Assembly: GCF_026262505.1 (NCBI RefSeq)
Contig: NC_067203.1
Span: forward strand, 20,627,411-20,691,410
From: Trichomonas vaginalis G3
Taxonomy: Eukaryota > Parabasalia > Trichomonadida > Trichomonadidae
Length of the DNA stretch: 64,000 nucleotides
Direction: 5' to 3'
Positions 20,240 to 30,347 of the stretch are shown one piece after another. Numbering within the stretch: position 1 is the stretch's first letter; each line of letters opens with the position of its first letter. The notes beneath the pieces are model-generated. The model searched no databases and was not told the DNA's origin. It was given only the letters and a program-made list of their open reading frames with translations. A program made the position numbers and the translations under genes.

Positions 20240-21077
20240 AGTATTACAAAATGATTCTTCTAAAAGTTGCTCAGTGAACAACAAACACTTGTTATTGTTT
20301 ATAATTCAAGTGAATGTTGTACACAAAGACAACAATTGTCTATCAATTGTTGTCTTTGATTCAACTTTGACAAGAATCACAAATGATTCTTATCAAAGTT
20401 GCTCAGTGAACAACAAACACTTGTTATTGTTTATAATTCAAGTGAATGTTGTACACAAAGACAACAATTGTCTATCAATTGTTGTCTTGATTCAACTTTG
20501 ACAAGAATCACAAATGATTCTTATCAAAGTTGCTCAGTGAACAACAAACACTTGTTATTGTTTATAATTCAAGTGAATGTTGTACACAAAGACAACAATT
20601 GTCTATCAATTGTTGTCTTTGATTCAACTTTGACAAGAATCACAAATGATTCTTATCAAAGTTGTTCAGTGAACAACAAACACTTGTTATTGTTTATAAT
20701 TCAAGTGAATGTTGTACACAAAGACAACAATTGTCTATCAATTGTTGTCTTTGATTCAACTTTGACAAGAATCACAAATGATTCTTATCAAAGTTGCTCA
20801 GTGAACAACAAACTTGTTATTGTTTATAATTCAAGTGAATGTTGTACACAAAGACAACAATTGTCTATCAATTGTTGTCTTTGATTCAACTTTGACAAGA
20901 ATCACAAATGATTCTTATCAAAGTTGCTCAGTGAACAACAAACACTTGTTATTGTTTATAATTCAAGTGAATGTTGTACACAAAGACAACAATTGTCTAT
21001 CAATTGTTGTCTTTGATTCAACTTTGACAAGAATCACAAATGATTCTTATCAAAGTTGCTCAGTGAACAACACCCAT
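20240..21077. repeat. Tandem hairpin array C, ~132-bp unit
   Basis: GCTCAGTGAACAAC (GTTCAG at 20664) starts near 20269, 20401, 20532, 20664, 20796, 20926 and 21058, giving six units of 130-132 bp. Each contains two strong inverted repeats: AAAGACAACAATTG/CAATTGTTGTCTTT and CAACTTTGA.AAGAATCA/TGATTCTTATCAAAGTTG. Units differ by 1-2 bp. The sequence is unrelated to array A but is built in the same way. Confidence 0.9.
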
Positions 21078-21480
21078 TAATTCTTTTTGATATTACACAT
21101 TAAGCTAACCAACCACACCAGTCATCTTATTTATATAGTTTTTATCCGTAACATTTTTAAAGGATTTCAAATAATTTACTTTTTCAAATATTTACTAGTT
21201 AATATCTCAATCAATTTATCCTCTTATTTATATTTTTAAAAATTTTCATCTCCATCACCATTCAATTTGGAATCTCATTTTTAAAATATCTTAATATAAT
21301 CAGAATTTTATTAGTAGGTTAAAATATTTGCGAATATTAATTATTTGGATCAAAGCTTTCATACGATTACATTAATTTTTTTAATCGAAATTCTATTTCA
21401 TTACTACTCAATTTTAAATCATAGCAGCATTAATAGCTCATCTACTTATATTCCATCATAATGTTATTTTATTCGATTTT
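21078..21480. other. Noncoding host DNA
   Basis: Very AT-rich sequence with no coding frame and no repeat that I can support. Confidence 0.5.
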
Positions 21481-21491
21481 TATATATCTGA

Positions 21492-22339
21492 GAAAGGGAC
21501 AAACTATCCAGTGTCACTTTTCAAAGGAATAAAAAAAATAATAAAGATGAAATAATAACATGAAATCTTATATAAATATAATTTTATCTAAATAGATAAA
21601 TGAATTAAGCAGTTTACAGTTATATATATTTAATGAGAGACAATATCTAGTTCTATGGTAGAAATGACTCTTAGACTCAAATAAGTAACACAGATAGAAA
21701 GTACTCAGTATAACAATTATATATGTACACTCAAAGTTAGTCGCTGCTAAAATCTTAACCTTGCATTTCGGGAAAATCTGACAAATGGCTCTTAGACTCA
21801 AATAAGTAACACAGATAGAAAGTACTCAGTATAACAATTATATATGTACACTCAAAGTTAGTCGCTGCTAAAATCTTAACCTTGCATTTCGGGAAAATCT
21901 GACAAATGGCTCTTAGACTTGTTTTGATAATTAATTCTTCAATTATATTATAATTTATAACAAATTTCCTCAAACTATCTGTATGTCATTCAATTCCCGG
22001 CCACTACATTCAATGATGGACCATTTCCTTCAAATTTTGAAATACCTTATTCAATTTGTTGTATGGAGCCCGTGATATTCAACACTATGGAGCTCCTCCA
22101 GTTTGGTATCCAAGAAGAGATAAAAGCTAGCATGGGCTACTCTCAAAAATGCTTGAAGCAATATATTCAAGTTTGCAACAAGGATCAATAGATTCAAATC
22201 TTGTTTATTGTACTTTAAAGGTACTTTTAAAAAAGAAACAATTAATGTAAAAGATTCAAATAATTTTTTATTATTATTTTATTAATTTTTTAAAATAAGG
22301 TTAATAAAAAAGTGACACTGGATAGTTTGTCCCACACTC
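21492..22339. mobile_element. Nonautonomous MULE-like transposon with 11-bp target duplication
   Basis: Inverted repeats GGGACAAACTATCCAGTGTC (+ACTTTT) at 21496-21521 and their exact complement at 22308-22333 bound an ~848-bp unit. The direct repeat TATATATCTGA (21481-21491 and 22340-22350) flanks it, as expected for a target duplication of Mutator type (9-11 bp). There is no transposase frame inside, so it must be mobilised by another element. The few bases outside the perfect match (GAAA/GAGTGT) make the exact ends uncertain. Confidence 0.7.
21668..21915. repeat. Two 121-bp tandem units inside the MULE-like element
   Basis: CTCTTAGACTCAAATAAG recurs at 21668 and 21789 and CTCTTAGACT begins a partial third unit at 21910, a period of 121 bp. 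The two full copies are nearly identical. The period is close to that of the nearby hairpin arrays, but strong internal palindromes are not evident. Confidence 0.8.
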
Positions 22340-22350
22340 TATATATCTGA

Positions 22351-23880
22351 TTTTCATATTTTTTCAAATTCTGTCGCAAAATCTTTAAAATTGTTATATT
22401 TCCTTACAACACGGTTAATATAGTATTCTCCTTAACTTGTTTAAATGCAATTTTGCAATATTTGGAAATGATCAAAATACCCTACTTTTCCAACATTTAG
22501 AAAACATGCATGACCCCCTACCCAGGGTCCAAAAATTGGTATTTTCTGCGCTCAGGCAACATGAGTTTTTGGGCCGCCAAATGAATAGCTCAAATAGTTT
22601 CCTCATATAGAGACATGCTTATGCTTACAGTTTGAAGGGAATCTAAAGTGATTTTTTTCTGCATTTCGAAATCTAATGCAATCTTAAAATCATGATTAAA
22701 CTGCAAATCTGGGCGCAATTTTTTAATATGTTAATATATGAAGGTACTCCTACTACTGCGAATGCTTCAAATGAAAATTCAAGAAATCAGATTAATTTGA
22801 TCACATTAGTATAGTAGTGGTCAATCCAAAAACTCATATGTTGATATATAACCTATATAGATGATAATTATCGACTCTTCATTGAAATGCATAAGATTTA
22901 ATAATCTCATAAATATTCTTTTTAATTTTCAGTATTTCGTGTGCATTTAGATTGCATATACCTGTATATGATATTTCTAGAATGTTTTGGTTAGATATTA
23001 TGTTTTTTAGATTAATATTTTAACATTTTGATAAAACAAGCAATTGTTCCATTTTGGAATCGTGATTGAACTCTAGTTTGACTAATATGATGTTGTATGA
23101 TCAAATAAATTCTAACTTCATGAGATAAATTTTGAAATTAGAAAATGCGATATCTGACTCAAATATTTATCTGAGCACATTTAACATTCAATTATAAACT
23201 AAAGTAATATACAGCAGATTCGATTTGGCTTATATTTTAAATATTCAACAAATAATCTTATAAAATTGTGCTATTCACGTTTCTCAAAGATGAATTAAGC
23301 ATTTACAACTTGTGCATTGATGGAATTAGATATGGATTCTAATGTTAATCGATATTTTGTAAATTGATATATATTTTATCATGGTTTGACATTTGATCGT
23401 GTTGAAACCGGAATTGCAATATGCATCATCTATATATATAATTATCAAAATATGAGCTATAGATTTTTAAATTATGCTCCTGATTATGAGTGACTTATAT
23501 GATTATATTGAATTGAGTAGTAAGAATCATAAATATTAGAATATTACGATAATGTATTATAACCTTATAGAAGCTTAAGGCTAAAAATGATGATGAAAAT
23601 GTAGCTCAAATTTAAGTCTAAAATTTTGAAAAAATTAAGTGCTTATGATAGTATGACGATATTGGTGTTTGAATGTAAGAAATTAGAGATGTATTAGAAG
23701 CATTATGAGAAAATAATAAGATATAAAAACAAATTTTATGAAATAATTTAAGTTATAAGAGGTATTAACATTGGTAATGTGTGAATAAGATAGTAGAATT
23801 GTATTGGATCTTTGATTAGTATTTTATAACAATTTATTAATGTAGATGTGATTAGAATGTTGGATTTCAAAGGAGAAAGC
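22351..23880. other. Noncoding host DNA
   Basis: About 1.5 kb of AT-rich sequence without a supportable gene. A short less AT-rich patch near 22510-22590 has no recognisable product. Confidence 0.5.
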
Positions 23881-24643
23881 GGATTGTTCACTCTTGTTGG
23901 TCTGCATGTGTCATTCCGGGAGACATTGCCTGTGCATGTCTCCCAGAATGGCATACTGTTCCGCATTCATAACTTGAATGCGGAACTTTGACCGACAAGA
24001 GTGCATTGTGCACTCTTGTTGGTCTGCATGTGTCATTCCGGGAGACATTGCCTGTGCATGTCTCCCAGAATGGCATACTGTTCCGCATTCATAACTTGAA
24101 TGCGGAACTTTGACCGACAAGAGTGCATTGTGCACTCTTGTTGGTCTGCATGTGTCATTCCGGGAGACATTGCCTGTGCATGTCTCCCAGAACGAGACAA
24201 TTTATTGCAATCAGAATACGATTGCAAAACTTTGACCGACAAGAGTGCATTGTGCACTCTTGTTTGTCATCCACTATGATACTTAGAGAAAATACTTTAC
24301 TTACATTATTTAAAATATTAATTTCCCTATTTAATATTTATTTATTATTTTTTGTGCTTTATATTCCCTATGGCATGTACTGAACTATTTTATAGACTCT
24401 ACCGAGCTATCTCCACATATAAACATTTGACAATAACACATATATACTCTCTTCATATTCTAGTCTCATGACATATTATTGCAAAAGCTATATTTATACA
24501 GCATACCTCATAAAGTCTCATTATATCCCTATCTAAGCGTTCAAAACCTATTTTCCCCACGTAATCTGATTCTTCAGGCTCCGCTGATTCGATTTCTGCT
24601 GTCAGATCGTGAAAATATGAATCACATAACAAGATAAACACAA
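23881..24643. repeat. Left arm of a ~763-bp perfect inverted repeat, with hairpin array B
   Basis: This arm matches 24927-25689 in inverted orientation (position x pairs with 49570-x), apparently base for base over the parts I compared. Its outer part is three 122-bp hairpin units (core CATTCCGGGAGAC ... GTCTCCCAGAATG, plus GTTCCGCATTC/GAATGCGGAAC). Its inner part carries a 62-codon frame that also appears in the other arm. The unit period and the GGGAGAC/GTCTCCC core are shared with array A. Confidence 0.85.
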
Positions 24644-24926
24644 GTTACCCAACTTGATATTTTACGTAAAAAAACTCTTTAAGTTCATGTTCAAACAACA
24701 TCATTTTAGAAAAATTCAATTTTTTCCAAAAGTGTGTGAATTCAAAAAGTCACAATATATCTAGTTATTACCCAGTATTAATTTTTTAATTTAGTTTTTG
24801 AGATATTCATTTTATAATACGTATTATTCAGAAAATTAAATACATTTGTAAGGGAAAACGGAATTAATAACAAATATATGAATATCGTGGAAGAGTCAAT
24901 TTGAAGAAAACATTATTATTTTGGAT
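24644..24926. other. Unique spacer between the inverted arms
   Basis: 283 bp of AT-rich sequence with no repeat or coding frame. It separates the two arms and argues against a simple fold-back chimera joined at one point. Confidence 0.5.
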
Positions 24927-25800
24927 TTGTGTTTATCTTGTTATGTGATTCATATTTTCACGATCTGACAGCAGAAATCGAATCAGCGGAGCCTGAAGAA
25001 TCAGATTACGTGGGGAAAATAGGTTTTGAACGCTTAGATAGGGATATAATGAGACTTTATGAGGTATGCTGTATAAATATAGCTTTTGCAATAATATGTC
25101 ATGAGACTAGAATATGAAGAGAGTATATATGTGTTATTGTCAAATGTTTATATGTGGAGATAGCTCGGTAGAGTCTATAAAATAGTTCAGTACATGCCAT
25201 AGGGAATATAAAGCACAAAAAATAATAAATAAATATTAAATAGGGAAATTAATATTTTAAATAATGTAAGTAAAGTATTTTCTCTAAGTATCATAGTGGA
25301 TGACAAACAAGAGTGCACAATGCACTCTTGTCGGTCAAAGTTTTGCAATCGTATTCTGATTGCAATAAATTGTCTCGTTCTGGGAGACATGCACAGGCAA
25401 TGTCTCCCGGAATGACACATGCAGACCAACAAGAGTGCACAATGCACTCTTGTCGGTCAAAGTTCCGCATTCAAGTTATGAATGCGGAACAGTATGCCAT
25501 TCTGGGAGACATGCACAGGCAATGTCTCCCGGAATGACACATGCAGACCAACAAGAGTGCACAATGCACTCTTGTCGGTCAAAGTTCCGCATTCAAGTTA
25601 TGAATGCGGAACAGTATGCCATTCTGGGAGACATGCACAGGCAATGTCTCCCGGAATGACACATGCAGACCAACAAGAGTGCACAATGCACTCTTGTCGG
25701 TCAAAGTTCCGCATTCAAGTTATGAATGCGGAACAGTATGCCATTCTGGGAGACATGCACAGGCAATGTCTCCCGGAATGAGACACTGCGACCGTCAGGA
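24927..25800. repeat. Right arm of the inverted repeat plus one extra hairpin unit
   Basis: 24927-25689 mirrors the left arm. The hairpin array here has four units rather than three, continuing to about 25800, so unit number changed after or during duplication. A diverged third copy of the inner segment (TTCATATTTTCGCG...GAGAGCGGAAAACG) is seen near 26030-26150. Confidence 0.85.
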
Positions 25801-26326
25801 GTGCATATTATCATCAAAAATTCAAAAAAAAACATTTTTCTTTTTTCTTTGGCGAAAAATGTACTTATTTTTTTGAAATTTTCGAAATATGATTTTTTCG
25901 GGAGACTTTTTCAAAATTTTAATATGATAAATATGAGTTATTTTATGTTCTCTATTTGAGAGTCTGCTTATTTTTGAGTATTGAGCAAGATTGAAAAATG
26001 AGAATATTTAGGAACATAATAAATCGATTTATCTCGTCATGTAGTTCATATTTTCGCGTTCTGAGAGCGGAAAACGCATTTTTTGAATGCGTAGATTCCG
26101 AATCACACGGAAAAAATAGGTTTTAATAAGAAAAATAGACAATTTATGAAGTAACAAAGCACATAGTATTATAAAAAAGAAAAACATTTTTCTCATATGA
26201 AAGAAAATATAACGTATTTTTTACAGAGCGTAGGTATATATCGAGCCAATTCACACCATAAATTCTTTTCTCGTTCTCGGGCCTATAAACAACCTGAGGT
26301 GCACAACAATATTAACTTATACTGCT

Positions 26327-26368
26327 GTTATCTGGATTTGAATCCTCAATTGAGAGAATTCCAGATAA
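26327..26368. repeat. Single hairpin
   Basis: TTATCTGGATTTGAATCCTC and its near-complement GAATTCCAGATAA form an imperfect ~42-bp hairpin. It stands alone and no function is evident. Confidence 0.4.
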
Positions 26369-26442
26369 CTTCAGTATAAACAAACCATATACATGTTTCC
26401 TCCTTGCTTCTAGGCCAAGCATAACAAGTACATTACCTTAGA

Positions 26443-26496
26443 GCAAATCTCATTCGGAGTTTCTCATTTAATGAGAGACTCCGAATGAAATTTGCC
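26443..26496. repeat. Long single hairpin
   Basis: CAAATCTCATTCGGAGT ... ACTCCGAATGAAATTTG pair over nearly their full length around a short loop with an inner TCTCATT/AATGAGA pair. It is a strong isolated inverted repeat in noncoding DNA; a folded-back transposon remnant is possible. Confidence 0.6.
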
Positions 26497-26585
26497 TATT
26501 TGATTAATTCGTGCTTTATGAGATGCAAATTCTGATGATAAATATTGATCTAGAGCTTATATAAGATGCGAAGAAACTTCAAAAA

Positions 26586-26866
26586 AAGCTAACCGGTAAA
26601 GACAGCAACTTGCAACACCAAGTTGCTCACGTAGTGATTACAAGCATATCTGCAAGGCAAAGTCCTCAGGATGCAGAACTTTGCCTGCAATCAGAAAAGA
26701 GATTGCAGCAGAGTAACCGGTAAAGACAGCAACTTGCAACACCAAGTTGCTCACGTAGTGATTACAAGCATATCTGCAAGGCAAAGTCCTCAGGATGCAG
26801 AACTCTGCCTGCAATCAGAAAAGAGATTGCAGCAGAGTAACCGGTAAAGACAGCAACTTGCAAAGT
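26586..26866. repeat. Tandem hairpin array D, 124-bp unit
   Basis: AACCGGTAAAGACAGCAACT starts at 26591, 26715 and 26839, giving two full units and a partial third at 124-bp spacing. Each unit contains AGCAACTTG...CAAGTTGCT and CTGCAATC...GATTGCAG hairpins and a GGCAAAGT/ACTTTGCC pair. The sequence is unlike arrays A-C, but the architecture is the same. Confidence 0.85.
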
Positions 26867-26939
26867 CAAGCAGTTTCTGAGATTTTGATTTATAAATCAT
26901 AAACCTTCATGCTTGATGATTTTGTAGAATTGTTAACTC

Positions 26940-27075
26940 ATGTCATCAGTTAATGCTCACCTAAGGGAGGTGTTTTGCGGGAGCTGGGGGTATCTTGGTG
27001 AGTACTCAGGAGGCCAAGAAGGGCACCCCAACCGACATTTTGCTGATGGATTGAGTTCGCAACCATTTTTATAAC
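26940..27075. other. GC-rich island of unknown nature
   Basis: About 100 bp (CTCACCTAAGGGAGG ... GGGGGTATCTTGGTGAG ... AGAAGGGCACCCC) is clearly more GC-rich than its surroundings. CTCACC and GGTGAG blocks could pair. I recognise no tRNA, rRNA or snRNA in it; an unrecognised structured RNA or repeat fragment is possible. Confidence 0.3.
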
Positions 27076-27181
27076 CGTAAAAACCGTCGGGACAAAACAA
27101 CTTGAATAATTGAATTTTTTAATGATAATGATTGTGAAATAACATGTAACTATAATTTAAGAATGCCATATTTTTGTTAAA

Positions 27182-27940
27182 AAAAATTTCGAAAAGTGAG
27201 AGATTTTCCGTTCTAATAAATATATTTGATAACCGGGGCGTCCCCGGAATCAAATAAATTATCATATCGAGAATCGGAGATCCTTGCAGTTTCGATTTTT
27301 TCGAAAAGTGAGAGATTTTCCGTTCTAATAAATATATTTGATAACCGGGGTGTCCCCCGGAATCAAATAAATTATCATATCGAGAATCGGAGATCCTTGC
27401 AGTTTCGATTTTTTCGAAAAGTGAGAGATTTTCCATTTTAATAAATATATTTGATAACCGGGGCGTCCCCCGGAATCAAATAAATTATCATATCGAGAAT
27501 CAGAGATTCTTGCAGTTTCGATTTTTTCGAAAAGTGAGAGATTTTCCATTTTAATAAATATATTTGATAACCGGGTGTCCCCCGGAATCAAATAAATTAT
27601 CATATCGAGAATCGGAGATCCTTGCAGTTTCGATTTTTTCGAAAAGTGAGAGATTTTCCGTTTTAATAAATATATTTGATAACCGGGGTGCCCCGGAATC
27701 AAATAAATTATCATATCGAGAATCGGAGATCCTTGCAGTTTCGATTTTTTCGAAAAGTGAGAGATTTTCCGTTCTAATAAATATATTTGATAACCGGGGC
27801 GTCCCCCGGAATCAAATAAATTATCATATCGAGAATCGGAGATCTTGCAGTTTCGATTTTTTCGAAAAGTGAGAGATTTTCCATTTTAATAAATATATTT
27901 GATAACCGGGTGTCCCCCGGAATCAAATAAATTAGCATTA
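27182..27940. repeat. Tandem hairpin array E, ~112-bp unit
   Basis: GAAAAGTGAGAGATTTTCC starts at 27191, 27303, 27416, 27529, 27641, 27752 and 27864, giving about seven units of 111-113 bp. Each has a GATAACCGGG...CCCCGGAATC hairpin flanked by TATTTGAT/ATCAAATA and a TCATATCGAGAATC segment. The loop varies between units (GGGGCGTCCCC, GGGTGTCCCC, GGGGTGCCCC) while the stem is kept. Confidence 0.9.
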
Positions 27941-28507
27941 CTAACATTCCTTTTTTATTTAAAATTTTCAATTCTTAAAACAAAGTTTTACTTCTATTTA
28001 ATTATTTGCCATGAAAGTATAGAACATTAAAAATTTATCCTACTACCTCCACCCTTATAATACCTTCAAAAAAATTATATCTCAATTTATTTTCTATCTT
28101 TATATTGATGTGCTTATTCAAAAACACTAAATCATAAGTCTTCAGTTCTCAAAATACTCTCAAATTATCTCATTGCGCATATTTTGAAATTTGATAATTT
28201 TAAATTGTTAAAAAATTCATTAATCACAGTAAAATATCTATATACAACAATTAACTAACCGATTTCACATCTTGAACATTCGCATTTATTTAATATATTT
28301 GAATATCATTTACATCTTATTGAATTAGATCATAAATCACAGTTCCTTAATATACTATCTAGCTAATCATTATTGTTGCACAACTTACATTTGATTAAAC
28401 ACACGTGTATAATTCTGTACAACTCATATCTCTATCAATACTTTATTTATAATCAAAACAAAGGTTAAAATTGTATACCCTGTCACTGTAGAGTATTCTC
28501 CCAACTT
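27941..28507. other. Noncoding host DNA left of Maverick 2
   Basis: AT-rich sequence without gene or repeat. It ends in the TAAAGT target site of Maverick 2. Confidence 0.5.
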
Positions 28508-28513
28508 TAAAGT
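28508..28513. repeat. Target site duplication TAAAGT, left
   Basis: TAAAGT directly precedes the poly(A) end of the element and is repeated at 52782-52787 directly after the poly(T) end. Six bases is the usual Maverick duplication length. Confidence 0.8.
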
Positions 28514-28665
28514 AAAAAAAAAAAAAAAAAAAAAGGAGTGGGGCTTCCAGGCGCGTTGCGCCCTCTAGCCCCGAAGATGTTGAGTATAAATGAAGTTTTT
28601 ATTTGGAGGGCTTCCAGGCACTTCGTGCCCTCTAGCCCCGAAGATGTTTAGTATAAATGAAGTTC
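28514..28665. repeat. Left TIR of Maverick 2, hairpin unit duplicated
   Basis: A 21-A tract is followed by two tandem copies (28535-28600, 28605-28665) of a unit GGGCTTCCAGGC...CCCTCTAGCCCCGAAGATGT. The first has the inner hairpin GGCGC-GTT-GCGCC and the second GGCAC-TTC-GTGCC, paired substitutions that keep the stem. A third fragment (GGTCTTCCAGGAGC) follows at 28675. The right TIR (52694-52781) matches the second copy. Confidence 0.85.
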
Positions 28666-28773
28666 TTATATACGGGTCTTCCAGGAGCTTTTCACAAATT
28701 ATATATGTTTTTCATGTTTTGTCACTTTTCTGTCACTTTTCAGGAAAAAACATTTTTATTATATATATATAAA

Positions 28774-29580
28774 ATGAATTTTACAAAACCACCACTACCC
28801 TTCTTTGGAAATAAGAGTAGATGTAAAGATATTATATTGAGAGAACTTAAGAAACTACCGAATGGTCTAACATTTGTAGATTTGTTCGGTGGAAGTTTCT
28901 ATATATCTCATCTGTGCCATACCGTATTCCCAAACTCAAAGATTATATGCAATGACTTCGACAACTATATGAACCGTCTCAACATATACAAACAAAATAT
29001 TGAGTGAGTTGAAAGAAAAGATACCTATAGTAAAGAACGGAACGTTTTAGATAAGAAAAATACTGTCAGAGAGGTTTTGAAAAAAGCAGAATATATTGAC
29101 TGGGATAGTATATCTGCTAGACTATTATATAGTGGTTCTATAAGAGTTCATGACATTGAAACACTTATGTCAAAAGTTTTATATCTTAACTATACAAATG
29201 TTTTCAAAGAGAACATAGAAAAATATACTGAGGGTATAGAGTTTGTGAGATGTCATTGGACAGAGTTGTATGAAAAATACAAAGACAAGGAAAATGTTTT
29301 CTTTATAGTGGACCCGCCGTTCTATAACACATGGGATTTTCAATACCAAGTAGACTGGACTTTGAGAGACTCTTTAGAAACTTTAGACGTTTTACATAAT
29401 CATCCATGCTTCTACTTTACATCCGATAAAAGTGGTTTGGAAACCGTTATGAGATGGTTAGGGGACATACATGACTATGAGTTTAGATACGATAAGATAG
29501 AATATGAGAGAGGTCCTATAAACCGGAGAAAGTGTCACAACAAAGAAATTTTATTGGTAAGTAAATGTGGTTTGAAATAG
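28774..29580 (+). pseudogene. D12-type DNA adenine methyltransferase, one in-frame stop
   Basis: From ATG 28774 the frame is open to 29580 except for one TGA at 29005-29007, so a single substitution separates it from a 268-aa protein. The N-terminal PPLPFFGNKSRCKDIIL is the D12-class SAM-binding motif I, followed by FVDLFGGSFYIS. FIVDPPFYNT is the catalytic DPPY-type motif (here DPPF). Such Dam-like enzymes methylate N6 of adenine, and in viruses often protect or mark the viral genome. A fragment of its 3' end also lies by the right TIR (52614-52690). The stop may be a mutation or sequencing error. Confidence 0.8.
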
Positions 29581-29696
29581 GACTACTTGTTTTAGGTTTT
29601 TTCCATTGTGTCATTTACTTATTTGACGTGGCAGAAAGATATAGAGAATATGAAGATGAACCAATACCAGCAAATGTTCAGCATATGTACTCGTAA
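29565..29696 (+). CDS. Small single-pass membrane ORF, 43 aa
   Basis: The ATG at 29565 lies 16 bp inside the end of the methyltransferase gene in another frame. The peptide has a hydrophobic segment IGLLVLGFFHCVIYLF followed by a charged tail (ERYREYEDE). It ends 23 bp before the next gene and nearly fills the gap. Too short to be sure; no homologue in the other elements. Confidence 0.4.
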   Translation: MWFEIGLLVLGFFHCVIYLFDVAERYREYEDEPIPANVQHMYS

Positions 29697-29700
29697 GAGA

Positions 29701-29710
29701 TATTTTTATC
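29701..29710 (+). promoter_or_regulatory. TATTTTTATC promoter-like motif
   Basis: An exact copy of the motif before the capsid gene at 16624, placed 9 bp before the ATG at 29720. Confidence 0.5.
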
Positions 29711-29719
29711 TAATATTAA

Positions 29720-30082
29720 ATGGACGCACAGAACTTAGCGAATGCACAGCAACCTGGACAACCAAACCCAGAGAATATTCCAAATGAAGTTAGAATACAA
29801 ACTGCAATGGCAAACTATGGTCAAGTGCCAACAGATGTACAAATGCAAACTGCCATGTCAAATGACGCTGCGTTAGGTTTGCCACCATGGTATGCAAATA
29901 TGAGATGGAAAGAGTTTTATACAAACCCTGAAGTGGGATATAAACAACTCTATGCAGATGACGCGAACACAGGAGTTGACCCAGAATATGTTTTCTACCA
30001 GAGGAGAAATAGAATGTATGAGCTCCAGTTAAAGAATGCTATGGAACTCAGAAGGAAACGTAAGAGACTAGGCGGACATTAG
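29720..30082 (+). CDS. Hypothetical Maverick protein, 120 aa
   Basis: The N-terminal third is N/Q/P-rich, with two QTAM repeats (VRIQTAMANYG, VQMQTAMSND). The second half has aromatic residues (PPWYANMRWKEFY) and a basic end (ELRRKRKRLGGH). No family recognised. It sits between the membrane ORF and the amphipathic 80-aa gene, all on one strand with short spacers, and is probably a small virion component. Confidence 0.55.
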   Translation: MDAQNLANAQQPGQPNPENIPNEVRIQTAMANYGQVPTDVQMQTAMSNDAALGLPPWYANMRWKEFYTNPEVGYKQLYADDANTGVDPEYVFYQRRNRMYELQLKNAMELRRKRKRLGGH

Positions 30083-30100
30083 ATTTTTACATATAGTAAA

Positions 30101-30343
30101 ATGGGTTTCTTTGGAAGAATAGGAAACTTCTTTCGAAATGTTGGAAGAGGTATATGGAATGGAATAAAATCTGTCGGAAGAGGAATTTGGAACGGAGTCA
30201 AAAATATTGGTAAAAGAGTAGGTCAGTTTGTTGGTATTATACCTAAAGACCCTGAACCAGAAGAACAAGCTCCTGTTATACAACAGCCTGAACCTGCACC
30301 ACAGTCTAGTTGGCAACCAAATCCAACACCTCAACCGTATTAA
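30101..30343 (+). CDS. Glycine-rich amphipathic peptide with proline tail, 80 aa
   Basis: The first ~45 residues (MGFFGRIGNFFRNVGRGIWN and an internal repeat GRGIWNGxK) form a strongly amphipathic, aromatic and basic region starting with Met-Gly, a possible N-myristoylation site. The rest is P/Q/E-rich. The 133-aa protein at 33475 has the same plan. Membrane-active peptides of this type help non-enveloped viruses cross membranes; the role here is inference. A GATTTTTAC motif precedes the ATG. Confidence 0.55.
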   Translation: MGFFGRIGNFFRNVGRGIWNGIKSVGRGIWNGVKNIGKRVGQFVGIIPKDPEPEEQAPVIQQPEPAPQSSWQPNPTPQPY

Positions 30344-30347
30344 AAAA

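Noticed and set aside
19520-20284. Several 105-124-codon frames on the minus strand
   Set aside because: They are frames through the 122-bp tandem repeat, near-identical to each other and offset by one repeat; an array without stops explains them.
20229-21080. 90-161-codon frames on the plus strand
   Set aside because: Read-through of the 132-bp hairpin array; the peptide is the repeat translated over and over.
24453-25117. Mirrored 62-codon frame in both arms of the inverted repeat
   Set aside because: Short, with no promoter or family; a diverged noncoding copy near 26030-26150 suggests it is repeat DNA.
26940-27075. tRNA or snRNA gene
   Set aside because: GC-rich and possibly structured, but I could not fit a cloverleaf or known spliceosomal RNA motifs.
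19660-27940. CRISPR array
   Set aside because: Repeats are contiguous, without unique spacers, have long palindromic units and occur in a eukaryotic context with no cas genes.
27119-27971. Long frames in the 112-bp array on both strands
   Set aside because: Repeat artefacts; the translated motif recurs with the unit period and shifts frame when units differ by 1 bp.
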